From positions 1-54,407 of the forward strand of contig JAJZNW010000024.1 in assembly GCA_021811615.1 (NCBI GenBank): 54,407 nucleotides of DNA, written 5' to 3'. Each line of letters opens with the position of its first letter. Positions within the stretch are counted from its first letter, which is position 1. The position numbers and the translations under genes were made by a program. The notes under the pieces were generated by a model. It made no database searches. It saw only the letters and a program-made list of their open reading frames with translations, and had not been told where the DNA came from. The DNA is from Bacteroidota bacterium (GTDB taxonomy: Bacteria; Bacteroidota; Ignavibacteria; Kryptoniales; JAKASW01). Below are positions 1-8,468 of the stretch, one piece after another.

Positions 1-678
1 CAAATAGAGGTGAATCACTTCACCATGCTGGTCACCCAGGACCTGGAACTCGATATGACGCGGCTGTTCAACATACTTCTCGACATACACGCCGCCGTTT
101 CCGAACGCAGCTTCCGCTTCGGTACGCGCCATCTGGAATTGTCGCTCAAATTCATCCGCGCTCCACGCGAGCCGCATTCCTTTTCCGCCGCCTCCGGCGG
201 TCGCCTTTATGATAACAGGGTATCCTACCGTTTCGGCCACTTCCATAGCCGTCTTCGGATCGTCGATGACCCCGTCGCTCCCCGGAACGACCGGAACGCC
301 CGCTTTTCGCATCGTGTCTTTGGCGGAGGCTTTATCACCCATCATCGTAATCATATCGGGCTTCGGTCCGATAAATTTTATGCCGCTGCTCTCGCAAATT
401 TCGGAAAACTTCGCGTTTTCCGAGAGAAACCCGTAGCCCGGATGGATTGCGTCGGCATTCGTTATCTCCGCCGCGGCAATGATCCTCGGGATATTGAGGT
501 AGCTCTCGCGTCCGGGAGGCGGACCTATGCAGACGGCTTCATCGGCAAAACGTACATGTAGAGAATCGCGATCGGCTTCAGAGTATATCGCAACTGTTTT
601 GATGCCGAGCTCCCTGCAGCTTCTGATCACACGGAGCGCGATCTCACCTCTATTTGCTATGAGTATCTTATTAAACAA
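1..678 (-). CDS. accC: Biotin carboxylase, acetyl-CoA carboxylase subunit (5' part only)
   Basis: Catalyses ATP-dependent carboxylation of the biotin on AccB, the first half-reaction of acetyl-CoA carboxylase in fatty-acid synthesis (cytosol). The 226 visible residues are the N-terminal half: [11 protein letters not shown] at 4-14, [10 protein letters not shown] at 79-88, the ATP-grasp entry with MGDK (Lys116), and the glycine-rich loop AGGGGKGMR at 161-169. The rest of the roughly 450-residue family length lies beyond the left edge. The start is a TTG at 676-678, preceded by a GAGG Shine-Dalgarno six to seven bases upstream; the next residues match the family N-terminus exactly, so no earlier start is needed. 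It is the last gene of an efp-accB-accC run. The last visible codon (Leu) replaces the Glu expected after VIHLY, possibly an edge artefact. Confidence 0.96.
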   Translation of the reverse strand, partial: MFNKILIANRGEIALRVIRSCRELGIKTVAIYSEADRDSLHVRFADEAVCIGPPPGRESYLNIPRIIAAAEITNADAIHPGYGFLSENAKFSEICESSGIKFIGPKPDMITMMGDKASAKDTMRKAGVPVVPGSDGVIDDPKTAMEVAETVGYPVIIKATAGGGGKGMRLAWSADEFERQFQMARTEAEAAFGNGGVYVEKYVEQPRHIEFQVLGDQHGEVIHLYL

Positions 679-690
679 TAGTTGCCTCAG

Positions 691-768
691 ATTTCGGATT
701 GCGGATGGCGGACTTCGAATTTACAATTCGCAATTCGAAATCCGAAATTCGAAATTTTGAAGAAGGTC
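691..768. repeat. Intergenic AATTCGAAATCC-type inverted repeat
   Basis: The accB-accC gap is filled by a low-complexity inverted repeat. ATTTCGGATT at 691-700 is mirrored exactly by AATCCGAAAT at 739-748. The 12-mer AATTCGAAATCC inside it recurs in the gap at 44737-44885, so this is a dispersed family. It may fold as a hairpin in the transcript between two co-transcribed genes. Confidence 0.75.
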
Positions 769-771
769 TAA

Positions 772-1254
772 TCAAGCCGGCTCTACCAGGAAGAGAGGCT
801 GATTGTATTCGACGGGCTGTCCGTTCTGGGCCAAAACCTGAACGACTTTGCCGGCGACATCCGATTCGATTTCGTTCATCAGCTTCATGGCTTCGATGAT
901 ACAGACGACGGTGCCGGGCTGAACCGACGATCCGACCTGTACATAAGGGTCTGCGTTCGGCGCAGGAGCACTGTAAAAAGTGCCGACGATCGGCGAACGT
1001 ACCTCATGAAACTTGGAGCCTTCGGTCTTCGGCGCGGAGGCAGGGGCCGCTTCAGGTGCAGCAGCGACGGTTTGGGCCGGGGCAGGCTGTGCATAAACCG
1101 GTTGTTGAGGAAGAAACTGAGGGATTGGAACCGCAGAGGAATTGTGGCGAGCCTTGCTGACCCGGATCTTTGAGCCTTCCTCCTCAATCTCTATTTCATC
1201 TACGCCGCTCTCGTCGACTAGTTTGACGAGTTTCTTGATGTAGTTAAGGTCCAT
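772..1254 (-). CDS. accB: Biotin carboxyl carrier protein of acetyl-CoA carboxylase
   Basis: Carries the carboxylated biotin between biotin carboxylase and carboxyltransferase. The 160-residue protein has an N-terminal helical region (1-30), a flexible Ala/Pro-rich linker (about 40-80) and a C-terminal biotinyl domain (83-158) with the biotinylation motif EAMKLMNEI; Lys124 is the acceptor. This is the usual length and layout of AccB. The ATG has GGAGACCAA directly upstream, a good ribosome site. It lies between efp (upstream) and accC (downstream) on the same strand, the order common in many bacteria. Confidence 0.97.
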   Translation of the reverse strand: MDLNYIKKLVKLVDESGVDEIEIEEEGSKIRVSKARHNSSAVPIPQFLPQQPVYAQPAPAQTVAAAPEAAPASAPKTEGSKFHEVRSPIVGTFYSAPAPNADPYVQVGSSVQPGTVVCIIEAMKLMNEIESDVAGKVVQVLAQNGQPVEYNQPLFLVEPA

Positions 1255-1330
1255 TTGGTCTCCGATGCTAAGGTGTCCACTCCCGTTACCGGGAAAAGTC
1301 AGGATGAAAAGAAAAAAACGTGAGTATCCT

Positions 1331-1354
1331 CTCCACGAGCCCGTGTCCGTGGAG
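1331..1354 (-). other. Small hairpin between efp and accB
   Basis: CTCCACG (1331-1337) and CGTGGAG (1348-1354) form a perfect 7 bp stem with a 10-base loop in the efp-accB spacer. There is no U-tract on either strand, so it is more likely an RNA stability or processing element than a terminator. Confidence 0.35.
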
Positions 1355-1369
1355 GAATCGCCGGCTCGA

Positions 1370-1930
1370 CTACTTCACGCGCTCTACGTAGGCGCCGGTG
1401 CGAGTATCTACTTTGAGAACTTCCCCTTCGTTTACGAAGAGAGGAACGTTCACGATCGCACCTGTTTCCATCTTGGCCGGCTTCATGACATTGTTCACGC
1501 TGTCGCCTTTTATGCCCGGCTCGGTTTCCACGACTTTCAAACTGACGAAAATCGGGATTTCAACGGCGGTTATCTCCGTCCCGTTGAAGGATATTTGCAC
1601 ATTCTCGTTTTCCTTGAGGAACTTGCTTCCTTCGCCGACAACTTCTTCAGGTACCTGTATCTGCTCGTAAGTCTCATTTTCCATGAAGACGAGAAGATCG
1701 CCATCCCGATAGAGGTACTGGTAGGTGCGCTGCTCGATCCTTACAACCTCCACATCCTGTCCAGCCCGAAACCTGTTCTCAATTACCTGTCCGGTCTTAA
1801 TATTTTTCATCTTCGCCCGAACAAAAGCGCGCCAATTTCCCGGGTTCACATGCTGAAACTCTACTATCGTCCAAAGATCGTTATTGTAACGAATCGTCAA
1901 CCCCGGTCTGAAATCTGAGGTACTAGCCAT
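1370..1930 (-). CDS. efp: Translation elongation factor P
   Basis: EF-P rescues ribosomes stalled at polyproline. At 186 residues it has the standard three-beta-barrel length, ending in the conserved VDTRTGAYVERVK. The tip loop of domain I is PGNWRAF at residues 30-36. In the E. coli protein the corresponding loop is PGKGQAF, with modified Lys34; here that position is Asn32, so the lysine acceptor is absent. The related Chlorobium sequence I know has PGNLRAF, so this is a lineage trait rather than a mutation. The ATG is preceded by GGGAG. First gene of the efp-accB-accC run, divergent from the ABC exporter. Confidence 0.97.
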   Translation of the reverse strand: MASTSDFRPGLTIRYNNDLWTIVEFQHVNPGNWRAFVRAKMKNIKTGQVIENRFRAGQDVEVVRIEQRTYQYLYRDGDLLVFMENETYEQIQVPEEVVGEGSKFLKENENVQISFNGTEITAVEIPIFVSLKVVETEPGIKGDSVNNVMKPAKMETGAIVNVPLFVNEGEVLKVDTRTGAYVERVK

Positions 1931-2248
1931 AATCTCCCATAAATCTTGGTGTTTTGTGAATTTTGCTTAAAAATATAGTTTCAGCCCCCCCAAGAATCAA
2001 GGACGCGGCGGCTGTTGGAAAGCCGGCGGTCCCGTCTACCATCAACGGCCACGGGTCTTACCAACCTGAACACGAAACGGCAACTCAATATCCTTTTCAA
2101 CCTTTGTCCGTAAGCATCTGCGTCCATTCCCTTACACGGCAGTTTCAAACAGATTAACCTCGCCGTAGATTTGTTTATTTCACAGATTTCGAACAATTTC
2201 ATCCCGAAAGAAGGGCCACGTTCCAAACCGTTAACGCCCATATTCAGA
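1931..2248. other. Divergent intergenic region efp / ABC exporter
   Basis: About 320 bp between two divergent starts. On the efp side there is a GGGAG ribosome site and an AT-rich tract (about 1955-1982) that could hold its promoter; no box could be assigned with confidence. The exporter side has no clear Shine-Dalgarno. Confidence 0.4.
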
Positions 2249-4015
2249 ATGCCCGAGAGAAGCTACAGGCAGCTCGAATTCAATTACCGCAGCTCAAATC
2301 CGTTAAGGAACTTACTCCACCTTTACGAAGGGGAGCATCTCAAGCTTGTCCTCGCCGTAATATTCTTCACGATAAAGAATTCCCCCGTCTGGATACTCCC
2401 GGTGGTCATCGCGCGGATGATCAATATTGTAAGCGACACGAGCAAGTACTCAATCAACGACCTGTGGCTGGTCGGGGCCGGTTTTTTCGTCATAATCATC
2501 CAGAACATACCCACTCACACCCTCTACGTGCGCGTGTTCAGCAGTGCACTGAACACGATGCAGCTGAATCTGCGTTCGTCCATCGTCAGGCGACTCCAGG
2601 AACTCTCGATTTCATTCATCGGCGATAAACAGTCCGGAAGACTGGAATCGAAAGTTCTCCGTGATGTGGAGATACTGGAGATTCTCTCAAGAAACATAAT
2701 GAACTCCGCATTTCCGGCCGTCCTCACGATCGCGGTGGCCTTTGGCGTGACGGTCGCAAGACAGCCGCTCGTCGCAATCTTTTATATAATCTCGGTGCCG
2801 ATTTCATCCGGACTCGTGTTTCTCTTTTCAGGTAAAATGACGAAGCGGAACATGGAATACCGTTCGGAGATAGAATCGCTTTCCGCCAGCGTGATCGAGA
2901 TGATACAAATGATACCGATTACGCGAGCACATGGCGTCGAGGGGATCGAGTTGGACAAGATGAATTCGCGTCTCGATAGGGTTAAGGAAAGGGGCATCAG
3001 GCTGGAAGTGCTCGGAGCGCTGTTCGGTGCAAGTTCCTGGACGTCGTTCCAAATCATAATGCTGGTGTGTCTGCTCTTCACCTCGTATCTGGCATACCAT
3101 AAAGTCATCAACGTGGGAGATGTCGTGCTTTTTCAGAGTTACTTCGCCATGATCGTGGCTTCCGTGAATTCGATATTGAATTCGTATCCCGAACTCGCAC
3201 GGGGTTTCGAGTCTATCCGGTCGATCGGCGAAATACTCGAATCGCCGGACATCGAGCAGAATGCCGGGAAAGGAAGCGTTTCTTCAGTAGCCGGACATTT
3301 CGTATTCGAAAACGTCAGCTACATATACGATGGTTCTGACCGCCCGGCAATCAGGAATTTCTCCGTTGAGATATCGGCGGGGGAAACTGTCGCGTTCGTC
3401 GGTGAGTCCGGTTCGGGTAAATCGACATTGATGAGTCTGGTCATCGGGTTCAGGAGACCCTCGGCGGGCCGGATAATCCTCGACGGCAGGGACATGCAGG
3501 AACTCGATCTGAGACAATATCGCCGTTATCTGGCAGTCGTGCCGCAGACGACGCTTCTGTTCAGCGGAACAGTACGCGAGAACATTCTGTACGGTCTGGA
3601 CAAAGTGAGCGACAGAGCCCTCTGGGAAATCCTGGCGCTGTCGAACGCCGCAGATTTTGTGGCTGAACTTCCAAAGGGCCTCGACACGCCGCTCGGAGAA
3701 TTAGGCGCTCGGCTGTCGGGAGGCCAGCGGCAAAGGTTGTCTATAGCCCGGGCCCTTGCCAGAGACCCTCGCGTAATCGTACTCGACGAGGCCACCTCAT
3801 CGCTCGATGTTGTATCCGAGTCGCTGATACAGGAAGCCATACAACGCCTTGTCAGGGGACGTACGACCCTCATAGTCGCGCACCGCCTTTCGACTATCCG
3901 CAACGCGGGCCGTATAATAGTGATGAAAAACGGCTCCTGCGTTGAATCAGGAACGCATGAAGAACTGATGAGCGCCAGAGGAGAGTTCTACCGGTTCAAG
4001 ATGTTGCAGCAATAG
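2249..4015 (+). CDS. ABC exporter, fused permease and ATPase
   Basis: A half-transporter of the MsbA/LmrA-like type that would act as a homodimer in the inner membrane; substrate unknown. The N-terminal 300 residues hold six predicted membrane helices (first near VLAVIFFTI, last near LFTSYLAYH). The C-terminal ATPase has Walker A GESGSGKST, signature LSGGQRQRLSIARAL, Walker B VIVLDEATSSLD and the H-loop IVAHRLST. Start chosen at ATG 2249 (588 residues); the frame stays open to a TTG at 2171, and neither has a convincing ribosome site. It stands alone, convergent with the next gene with only 25 bp between the stops. Confidence 0.92.
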   Translation: MPERSYRQLEFNYRSSNPLRNLLHLYEGEHLKLVLAVIFFTIKNSPVWILPVVIARMINIVSDTSKYSINDLWLVGAGFFVIIIQNIPTHTLYVRVFSSALNTMQLNLRSSIVRRLQELSISFIGDKQSGRLESKVLRDVEILEILSRNIMNSAFPAVLTIAVAFGVTVARQPLVAIFYIISVPISSGLVFLFSGKMTKRNMEYRSEIESLSASVIEMIQMIPITRAHGVEGIELDKMNSRLDRVKERGIRLEVLGALFGASSWTSFQIIMLVCLLFTSYLAYHKVINVGDVVLFQSYFAMIVASVNSILNSYPELARGFESIRSIGEILESPDIEQNAGKGSVSSVAGHFVFENVSYIYDGSDRPAIRNFSVEISAGETVAFVGESGSGKSTLMSLVIGFRRPSAGRIILDGRDMQELDLRQYRRYLAVVPQTTLLFSGTVRENILYGLDKVSDRALWEILALSNAADFVAELPKGLDTPLGELGARLSGGQRQRLSIARALARDPRVIVLDEATSSLDVVSESLIQEAIQRLVRGRTTLIVAHRLSTIRNAGRIIVMKNGSCVESGTHEELMSARGEFYRFKMLQQ

Positions 4016-4040
4016 AAAACTCCCGGGGCTTCGTGTAACA

Positions 4041-4403
4041 CTATTTTCTTCTGGGATTGAATGCCGAGCTGGAATAGTTCAGCTTAATTCCCTTCAGTGC
4101 CTCCCGCACGCGAGCGGCATCTTCCTCCCTGACGAGGAGCACTACTGGGTCGACGTGCCGGAATCCCCAGAGGGCCTCACCTTGCAGGAAATACTCGATC
4201 CCTTCAGCATCGAGGACCATACGTATGCTGGATATATCGGAGCGGTCAAAGGTCTCCAGTATCGGCACAAGTTTCGCATTATCCCCTTCTCTTTCCTCGA
4301 CTTCTTCCGCCTCTTCAGGAAGTGAATCAACAAGCTCCGAACCGCAGTCCGCGCATCGCGTGAAACCAGGTCTGTATTCGGTTTTGCATTGCGGACAGAA
4401 CAT
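4041..4403 (-). CDS. Zinc-ribbon protein with DUF2007-like domain
   Basis: A 120-residue protein. The N-terminus is a four-cysteine zinc ribbon (Cys3, Cys6, Cys17, Cys20), followed by an acidic linker (about 27-42) and a C-terminal alpha/beta domain of DUF2007 type, beginning LVPILETFDRSDISSIRMVLD, a family annotated only as a putative signal transducer. The ATG has CGGAG 8 bases upstream. Molecular role unknown; it may sense or bind a partner through the ribbon. No operon partner gives a clue. Confidence 0.75.
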   Translation of the reverse strand: MFCPQCKTEYRPGFTRCADCGSELVDSLPEEAEEVEEREGDNAKLVPILETFDRSDISSIRMVLDAEGIEYFLQGEALWGFRHVDPVVLLVREEDAARVREALKGIKLNYSSSAFNPRRK

Positions 4404-4539
4404 TTCAGCATCTCCGTTCTCCGAGCTTTTCCCCGCGGAATGCTCAGCATTTGTGTTTAACGAGCTTCTGTTTCTATATGTTGCATTTGGTGGTTCACTT
4501 GCGATTTCGACGCTGATGCACGCTCGATATACGGCGTCG

Positions 4540-4959
4540 TCAGTTCTCAGCCTTGATCCTTATGAGTTCCCTGACTGCCGCCGCCGCCCTCCTGTCTTTG
4601 ACTTCGACACGGAGCCCCCTCCCTTCCGGATACTTCTTTGCATTGGAGACTTCATCGATTATGTTTTTCGGAAGATCGCTCCGCAAAATCGCCTCGACGG
4701 CACGGTCACCGAAGACGAACGACAATCGGAAACCCTCTTTGAGCGCGGTGAAGAAGAAGAGGTTCTTCCTGGGTAAAAGGAGCTTCATTGTCCATCCCGA
4801 CTTGGAGCCGTAGTACTTCCACTCTTCGATAGCCGGGCCGTAATTGCTCTGTACATATCTTCTCAATTCCAGCCAAACCTCGCCCATGTCGCCGAGTGTT
4901 TTAAGCAAAGTCCTTCCATCGGGGACCACCGATTTGTCACTGAATGCATTTTCTTCCAT
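4540..4959 (-). CDS. DUF3788 family protein
   Basis: A 139-residue cytosolic protein recognisable as DUF3788 by EEWKYYGSKSGW, the run LLLPRKNLFFFTALKEGFRL and the C-terminal ELIRIK. Function unknown; the fold is related to the DUF1801/YdhG-like small domain (inference). Start chosen at ATG 4959, which has AAAGGGAG upstream; the open frame continues 9 codons further to 4986 with no better site. It sits 48 bp after the M28 peptidase and may be co-transcribed with it. Confidence 0.75.
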   Translation of the reverse strand: MEENAFSDKSVVPDGRTLLKTLGDMGEVWLELRRYVQSNYGPAIEEWKYYGSKSGWTMKLLLPRKNLFFFTALKEGFRLSFVFGDRAVEAILRSDLPKNIIDEVSNAKKYPEGRGLRVEVKDRRAAAAVRELIRIKAEN

Positions 4960-5007
4960 GTAAAAATCTCCCTTTCTCTCTCCCACCTCCGGCCTGGAAA
5001 GGTCGAA

Positions 5008-6243
5008 TCATTGGCTTTCCTGGTCTTTGTACATAACGTAATTGACGGCAATGTCGAGAGCCGCTTCAACCGCTTCCGGTTCAATGTGCTCTACGGTGTC
5101 CTGCAGGGTATGGTAGACGGCCTTGTCGCCGATACTTGAAGGCGATATGCCGATGAACGAAGTCGCTTTGACTCCGAGCCTGGCGAAAGTCCAGGCGTCA
5201 GTGCCGCCACTCCCCGGAAGAAGAGGCTTTACTGAAACGTTGTGGCCGAGTGCGGCACCGATTTGCCGGCACTCTTCGGCCATTTCCTCGGAGAGGGCAC
5301 AGGTTCCGTTTCTGTCGCGGGTAATTAGTGAAAGGTCCTTCAATGAATACACGCAGTCCATGTTGAAAACCGAAGTCGGTACAGAGAGCAGTTCGTCCCT
5401 GTGGCGCGTCACATAGTCGGCGGCCCCGCGCATTCCCGCTTCCTCGCCGTCGGTGCTGAGGACAATAACACGGGTGTGTTTGAGGGGCTTTCCGCTTTTC
5501 CTTCGAAGGCTGAAATGAACCCCTGCCGTAATTGCCGTCGAGGTGGAGTTGAGGTTGTCACCTGCGCCGGGCGACTGGAGTCGGGTAATTAGGAAATAGA
5601 GCGGTCCGACGAAGAAAATCCCTAAGACTGCTTCGACGATCATCAACCATACAGGCAATTCACCACCGGCACCGAAGCTCTTCCTCAATACGGCTGTGGC
5701 CGCGATGACGACGATCGACAAATAAACAAGGACGGCCATGGCGAGTCTCGGCCGCGCAATCTTCCTGAATCGGAGAAGGAATCCAAGCACGTAAGGGCTG
5801 TCGTGGTGGCCGCTCAGAATCACCTGGTGTCTTACTTCGCCTGACGGCTCGATAACACCGTAGACATTGCATCCCTCCGCCGTTGCGAACCATCTGTCGA
5901 AAATCTTACCGTTGAATATATAAAGCACGGCTCCGTATACCAGCCCGAATGATGCGGCTAAGAATGAGATGTAGGTCCATATACCTCCTGCTATCAAGAA
6001 AAGCATCGCGAGGAAATATGAGAGAGCCGTGACTTTCCCGACATCCCGGAACGAGCCGGGGTGCATCTCGAAACGCTCCTGTACCACCTTGTCGCAATGT
6101 ACCCTAAGCATCTCGGCGACCTGGTCGGCGGCATTAAGGCACTGTCGTGTTCCTGCGATGCGCGGTCCGTGCCGCTCGATCAGAGACCTGGTGAGCCTCA
6201 GCGTTGCGAGAGCGGCCTCCCGTCCGACACGTTCGAGTTCCAC
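5008..6243 (-). CDS. Membrane-embedded M28 family zinc aminopeptidase
   Basis: A 411-residue metallopeptidase. All five M28 metal-site motifs are present: SGHHDS (His146/Asp148), GAGDN (Asp229), the DGEE pair Glu267/Glu268, MDC (Asp296) and YHTLQD (His378). Two hydrophobic stretches precede the catalytic part (about 72-110), and two more (about 168-186 and 199-220) lie between the first and second metal ligands, so the peptidase core is interrupted by a membrane hairpin. The start is GTG 6243, the first possible start in frame; the frame opens about 120 bp earlier with no ATG. Substrate unknown; the active site should lie at one membrane face. Confidence 0.85.
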   Translation of the reverse strand: MELERVGREAALATLRLTRSLIERHGPRIAGTRQCLNAADQVAEMLRVHCDKVVQERFEMHPGSFRDVGKVTALSYFLAMLFLIAGGIWTYISFLAASFGLVYGAVLYIFNGKIFDRWFATAEGCNVYGVIEPSGEVRHQVILSGHHDSPYVLGFLLRFRKIARPRLAMAVLVYLSIVVIAATAVLRKSFGAGGELPVWLMIVEAVLGIFFVGPLYFLITRLQSPGAGDNLNSTSTAITAGVHFSLRRKSGKPLKHTRVIVLSTDGEEAGMRGAADYVTRHRDELLSVPTSVFNMDCVYSLKDLSLITRDRNGTCALSEEMAEECRQIGAALGHNVSVKPLLPGSGGTDAWTFARLGVKATSFIGISPSSIGDKAVYHTLQDTVEHIEPEAVEAALDIAVNYVMYKDQESQ

Positions 6244-6363
6244 GATATCTACCCGCCGGTGCTCTCGTTGATGCTCCGTGAGCGGGACGGCGCAACCATG
6301 CCCTGTATGTTCCGCCGCCGGCTCACCGATTTGTTTCCCATCATTCCCGCATGCCTTCCAATC

Positions 6364-6711
6364 CTAGCTCTTCGCTATCTTCGTTACTTCAAGTGCGACC
6401 ATGGCATTGTGTTCAAAGGCAAGCCGCTTATGGTTCACAAGATCGACTATCGTTCCGATGAAGCAGAGCCCGCCGGTCAGAATGTACAGGATCCCCATGC
6501 CTACCTGTCCCAGCACGAACCGGTGTATCCCGGCGATGCCCACGAAACCGACGACTGCCAGAAGCAGTATGAGCTGCGGGTCTTTCCTCCGCGCGTTGTA
6601 TACGCCGGCGAAGAGTCTCGCCTGGTCGTCGCTCATATCCTTTATGACATTCTGGATATAAGCCAGCTCGTCACCCTGCAGCATCGGCATTAACTCATAG
6701 ATGTTTGCCAT
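6364..6711 (-). CDS. TM2 domain membrane protein
   Basis: 115 residues: a soluble N-terminal part of about 45 residues followed by the TM2 domain, with two helices joined by a short turn (GIHRFVLGQVGMGILYILTGG, then a second helix ending in DLVNHK). The ATG has GAGGTGATGAA before it. It follows the DUF2752 gene by 14 bp; TM2 and DUF2752 genes are often neighbours, so the two probably form one unit. Function unknown. Confidence 0.85.
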   Translation of the reverse strand: MANIYELMPMLQGDELAYIQNVIKDMSDDQARLFAGVYNARRKDPQLILLLAVVGFVGIAGIHRFVLGQVGMGILYILTGGLCFIGTIVDLVNHKRLAFEHNAMVALEVTKIAKS

Positions 6712-6725
6712 TTCATCACCTCGAA

Positions 6726-7067
6726 TTAGTGAATTGAACCGTTAAGTAATTTCCCCTTCAATGAACCGTTTAACAGGGAGAAAGTACGAAATAGAAGGAT
6801 GATGGTTGCAGGTATACCGAGGATGTGAGTTTCAACCGACCGCACCACGTCGCCATGCAGAAGAAACGAAACCGATCTGCCGAGCCCGCACCCCGGACAG
6901 TAATGGAACCCAAGATTTTCGAGGGGACATATCGAAAACGTTGTCTGAACATATGGGTTATGAAGTGCAAGGTAGAAGAAGGCCGCTATCCACGTTACCG
7001 TCTCCAATCCGATTCGCCGATAAAGCGTCAGAAGAAGGCTGGCTATAATCGATTTGATCCGGTACAC
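6726..7067 (-). CDS. DUF2752 membrane protein
   Basis: 113 residues with the DUF2752 signature CPLENLGFHYCPGCGLGRS and three hydrophobic stretches. The start is GTG 7067 with GGGAAGGGAG upstream, which is convincing. It is the first gene of a pair with the TM2 protein. The Cys-rich CPGCG segment between helices could bind a metal or form disulfides (inference). No function known. Confidence 0.85.
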   Translation of the reverse strand: MYRIKSIIASLLLTLYRRIGLETVTWIAAFFYLALHNPYVQTTFSICPLENLGFHYCPGCGLGRSVSFLLHGDVVRSVETHILGIPATIILLFRTFSLLNGSLKGKLLNGSIH

Positions 7068-7181
7068 GCCACTCCCTTCCCAAAGTTACAGGCGCAAATA
7101 ATTTCCCTGCCGCGCCGGAGGAACCGCTTGACAGTCTTGAAGACACCGTCCGACAAAATGTACAGTCCGCTCACCGAAGAG

Positions 7182-7511
7182 TCAATCAAAGATTATTACT
7201 CTCGCACCGCTTTTCGAATGGACCTTATGAGGCGTTTCATTATCGCCGAGCTGCACGCTCATGTCCGCTTTCAATTCGTACCTCTTCCCATCCGCCAGCT
7301 CGACTGCCAAATCGCCTTCAATCACGAGGACGATGTGTCCCCTGGTACACCAGTGGTCTGAGCGGTAATCGGCGGAATACTCGACCATCCGGACGCGGAC
7401 GTTACCCTGGTCGAGCTCCTTGGAGACGGCCCTGCCGGTTTCGCCGCGCACACCCACGGAACTCACCTTGTTCCAATCTGTGACCGTAAATGGAACGTTT
7501 TCCAGCTTCAT
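7182..7511 (-). CDS. Cupin-fold protein (DHCW-type)
   Basis: A 109-residue single-domain cupin. The central segment SDHWCTRGHIVLVIEGDLAVEL carries the Asp-His-Trp-Cys motif typical of a small cupin family. The second cupin motif is LGDNETPHKVHS. The usual pair of metal histidines in motif 1 is partly replaced, so metal binding is uncertain. ATG with AGAGGGCC upstream. Monocistronic by spacing. Function unknown. Confidence 0.75.
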   Translation of the reverse strand: MKLENVPFTVTDWNKVSSVGVRGETGRAVSKELDQGNVRVRMVEYSADYRSDHWCTRGHIVLVIEGDLAVELADGKRYELKADMSVQLGDNETPHKVHSKSGARVIIFD

Positions 7512-7612
7512 TGCAATGGCCCTCTGACATTGTTCTAAGCTTCACTCAGCCCGGCAGGATCAAACCTCAACTACCAGAAGTTCGCTTCCTCCCGGCGGTG
7601 ATTCGATACTTA

Positions 7613-8452
7613 CTACTTCAATTTCACCAGACTTTCGCTCACATTCCACAACCGTGCAGCCAATTCCGGATCGTTGGAAACGGATGACGAACGCACGGCT
7701 TTCTTGTCCTTGAAGTATTTGCCTGAAACGCCTTCAACTTCCGGCGATGCCGCCAGATAAACGACAGTCTCGGCTCCCTTCTCCGGAGGACGCATCGTCC
7801 AGCCGAACAGCGCCGAGAACGCCTTCAGCCCGACCCCTGAATTGCCGTAGAAGTGAGTATAGACCGCACCGGGCTCCATGCAGTTCACGGTCACTCCGGT
7901 CCCGTTCATGCGCCTGGCAAGCTCATAAGTGAAAAACACGTTCGCGAGTTTTGAAAGTGAATAGGCTTGAAACTGTTTATACTTCTTCTCGCCCTGGAGA
8001 TTATCGAAGTCGAGTTTCACATAGTGGTGCACTGCCGAAGAAACGTTCACAATTCTCGAAGGTGCCGACTTCGCAAGCTTTGAAAGGAGAAGGTTGGTAA
8101 GTATGAAGTATCCCATGTGATTTGTGGCAAATGTCTTCTCAATTCCGTCGACGGAGAGCTCCCTTGCCGGCACAAGCCCCCCGGCATTGTTCACCAGGAC
8201 ATGCAATGAGTCGAATTGCTGCTCGAATTTATTGACGACATCGAGTATGTCGCGCTGCGACGACATGTCGCCCACCAGTAGATGGACAGATTTGTTGCCG
8301 GTGGAACCTGCAATTTCCGCTGCCGCCTTTTCGCCCTTTTCCTTGCTGCGGCAGACCATCACAACTGTTGCGCCCATTCGCGCGAGCTCAATGGCCGTGA
8401 CCTTTCCGATGCCGCTGTTCGCGCCCGTTACCATGCAGATTTTGTCTCTCAT
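7613..8452 (-). CDS. Short-chain dehydrogenase/reductase, retinol dehydrogenase-like
   Basis: A classical SDR of 279 residues. TGANSGIG near the N-terminus binds NAD(P), NNAG stabilises the fold, and the catalytic Ser-Tyr-Lys is seen in NVSSAVH and YSLSK. The pattern ALSKLANVFFTYELARRM resembles the retinol dehydrogenase/WWOX-like subgroup, which reduces varied carbonyls; true substrate unknown. Start chosen at ATG 8452 (GTG 8455 is adjacent), with GAAGGAC upstream. A second protein of the same subgroup is encoded at 51203. Confidence 0.88.
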   Translation of the reverse strand: MRDKICMVTGANSGIGKVTAIELARMGATVVMVCRSKEKGEKAAAEIAGSTGNKSVHLLVGDMSSQRDILDVVNKFEQQFDSLHVLVNNAGGLVPARELSVDGIEKTFATNHMGYFILTNLLLSKLAKSAPSRIVNVSSAVHHYVKLDFDNLQGEKKYKQFQAYSLSKLANVFFTYELARRMNGTGVTVNCMEPGAVYTHFYGNSGVGLKAFSALFGWTMRPPEKGAETVVYLAASPEVEGVSGKYFKDKKAVRSSSVSNDPELAARLWNVSESLVKLK

Positions 8453-8468
8453 CACAGGAATGTCCTTC

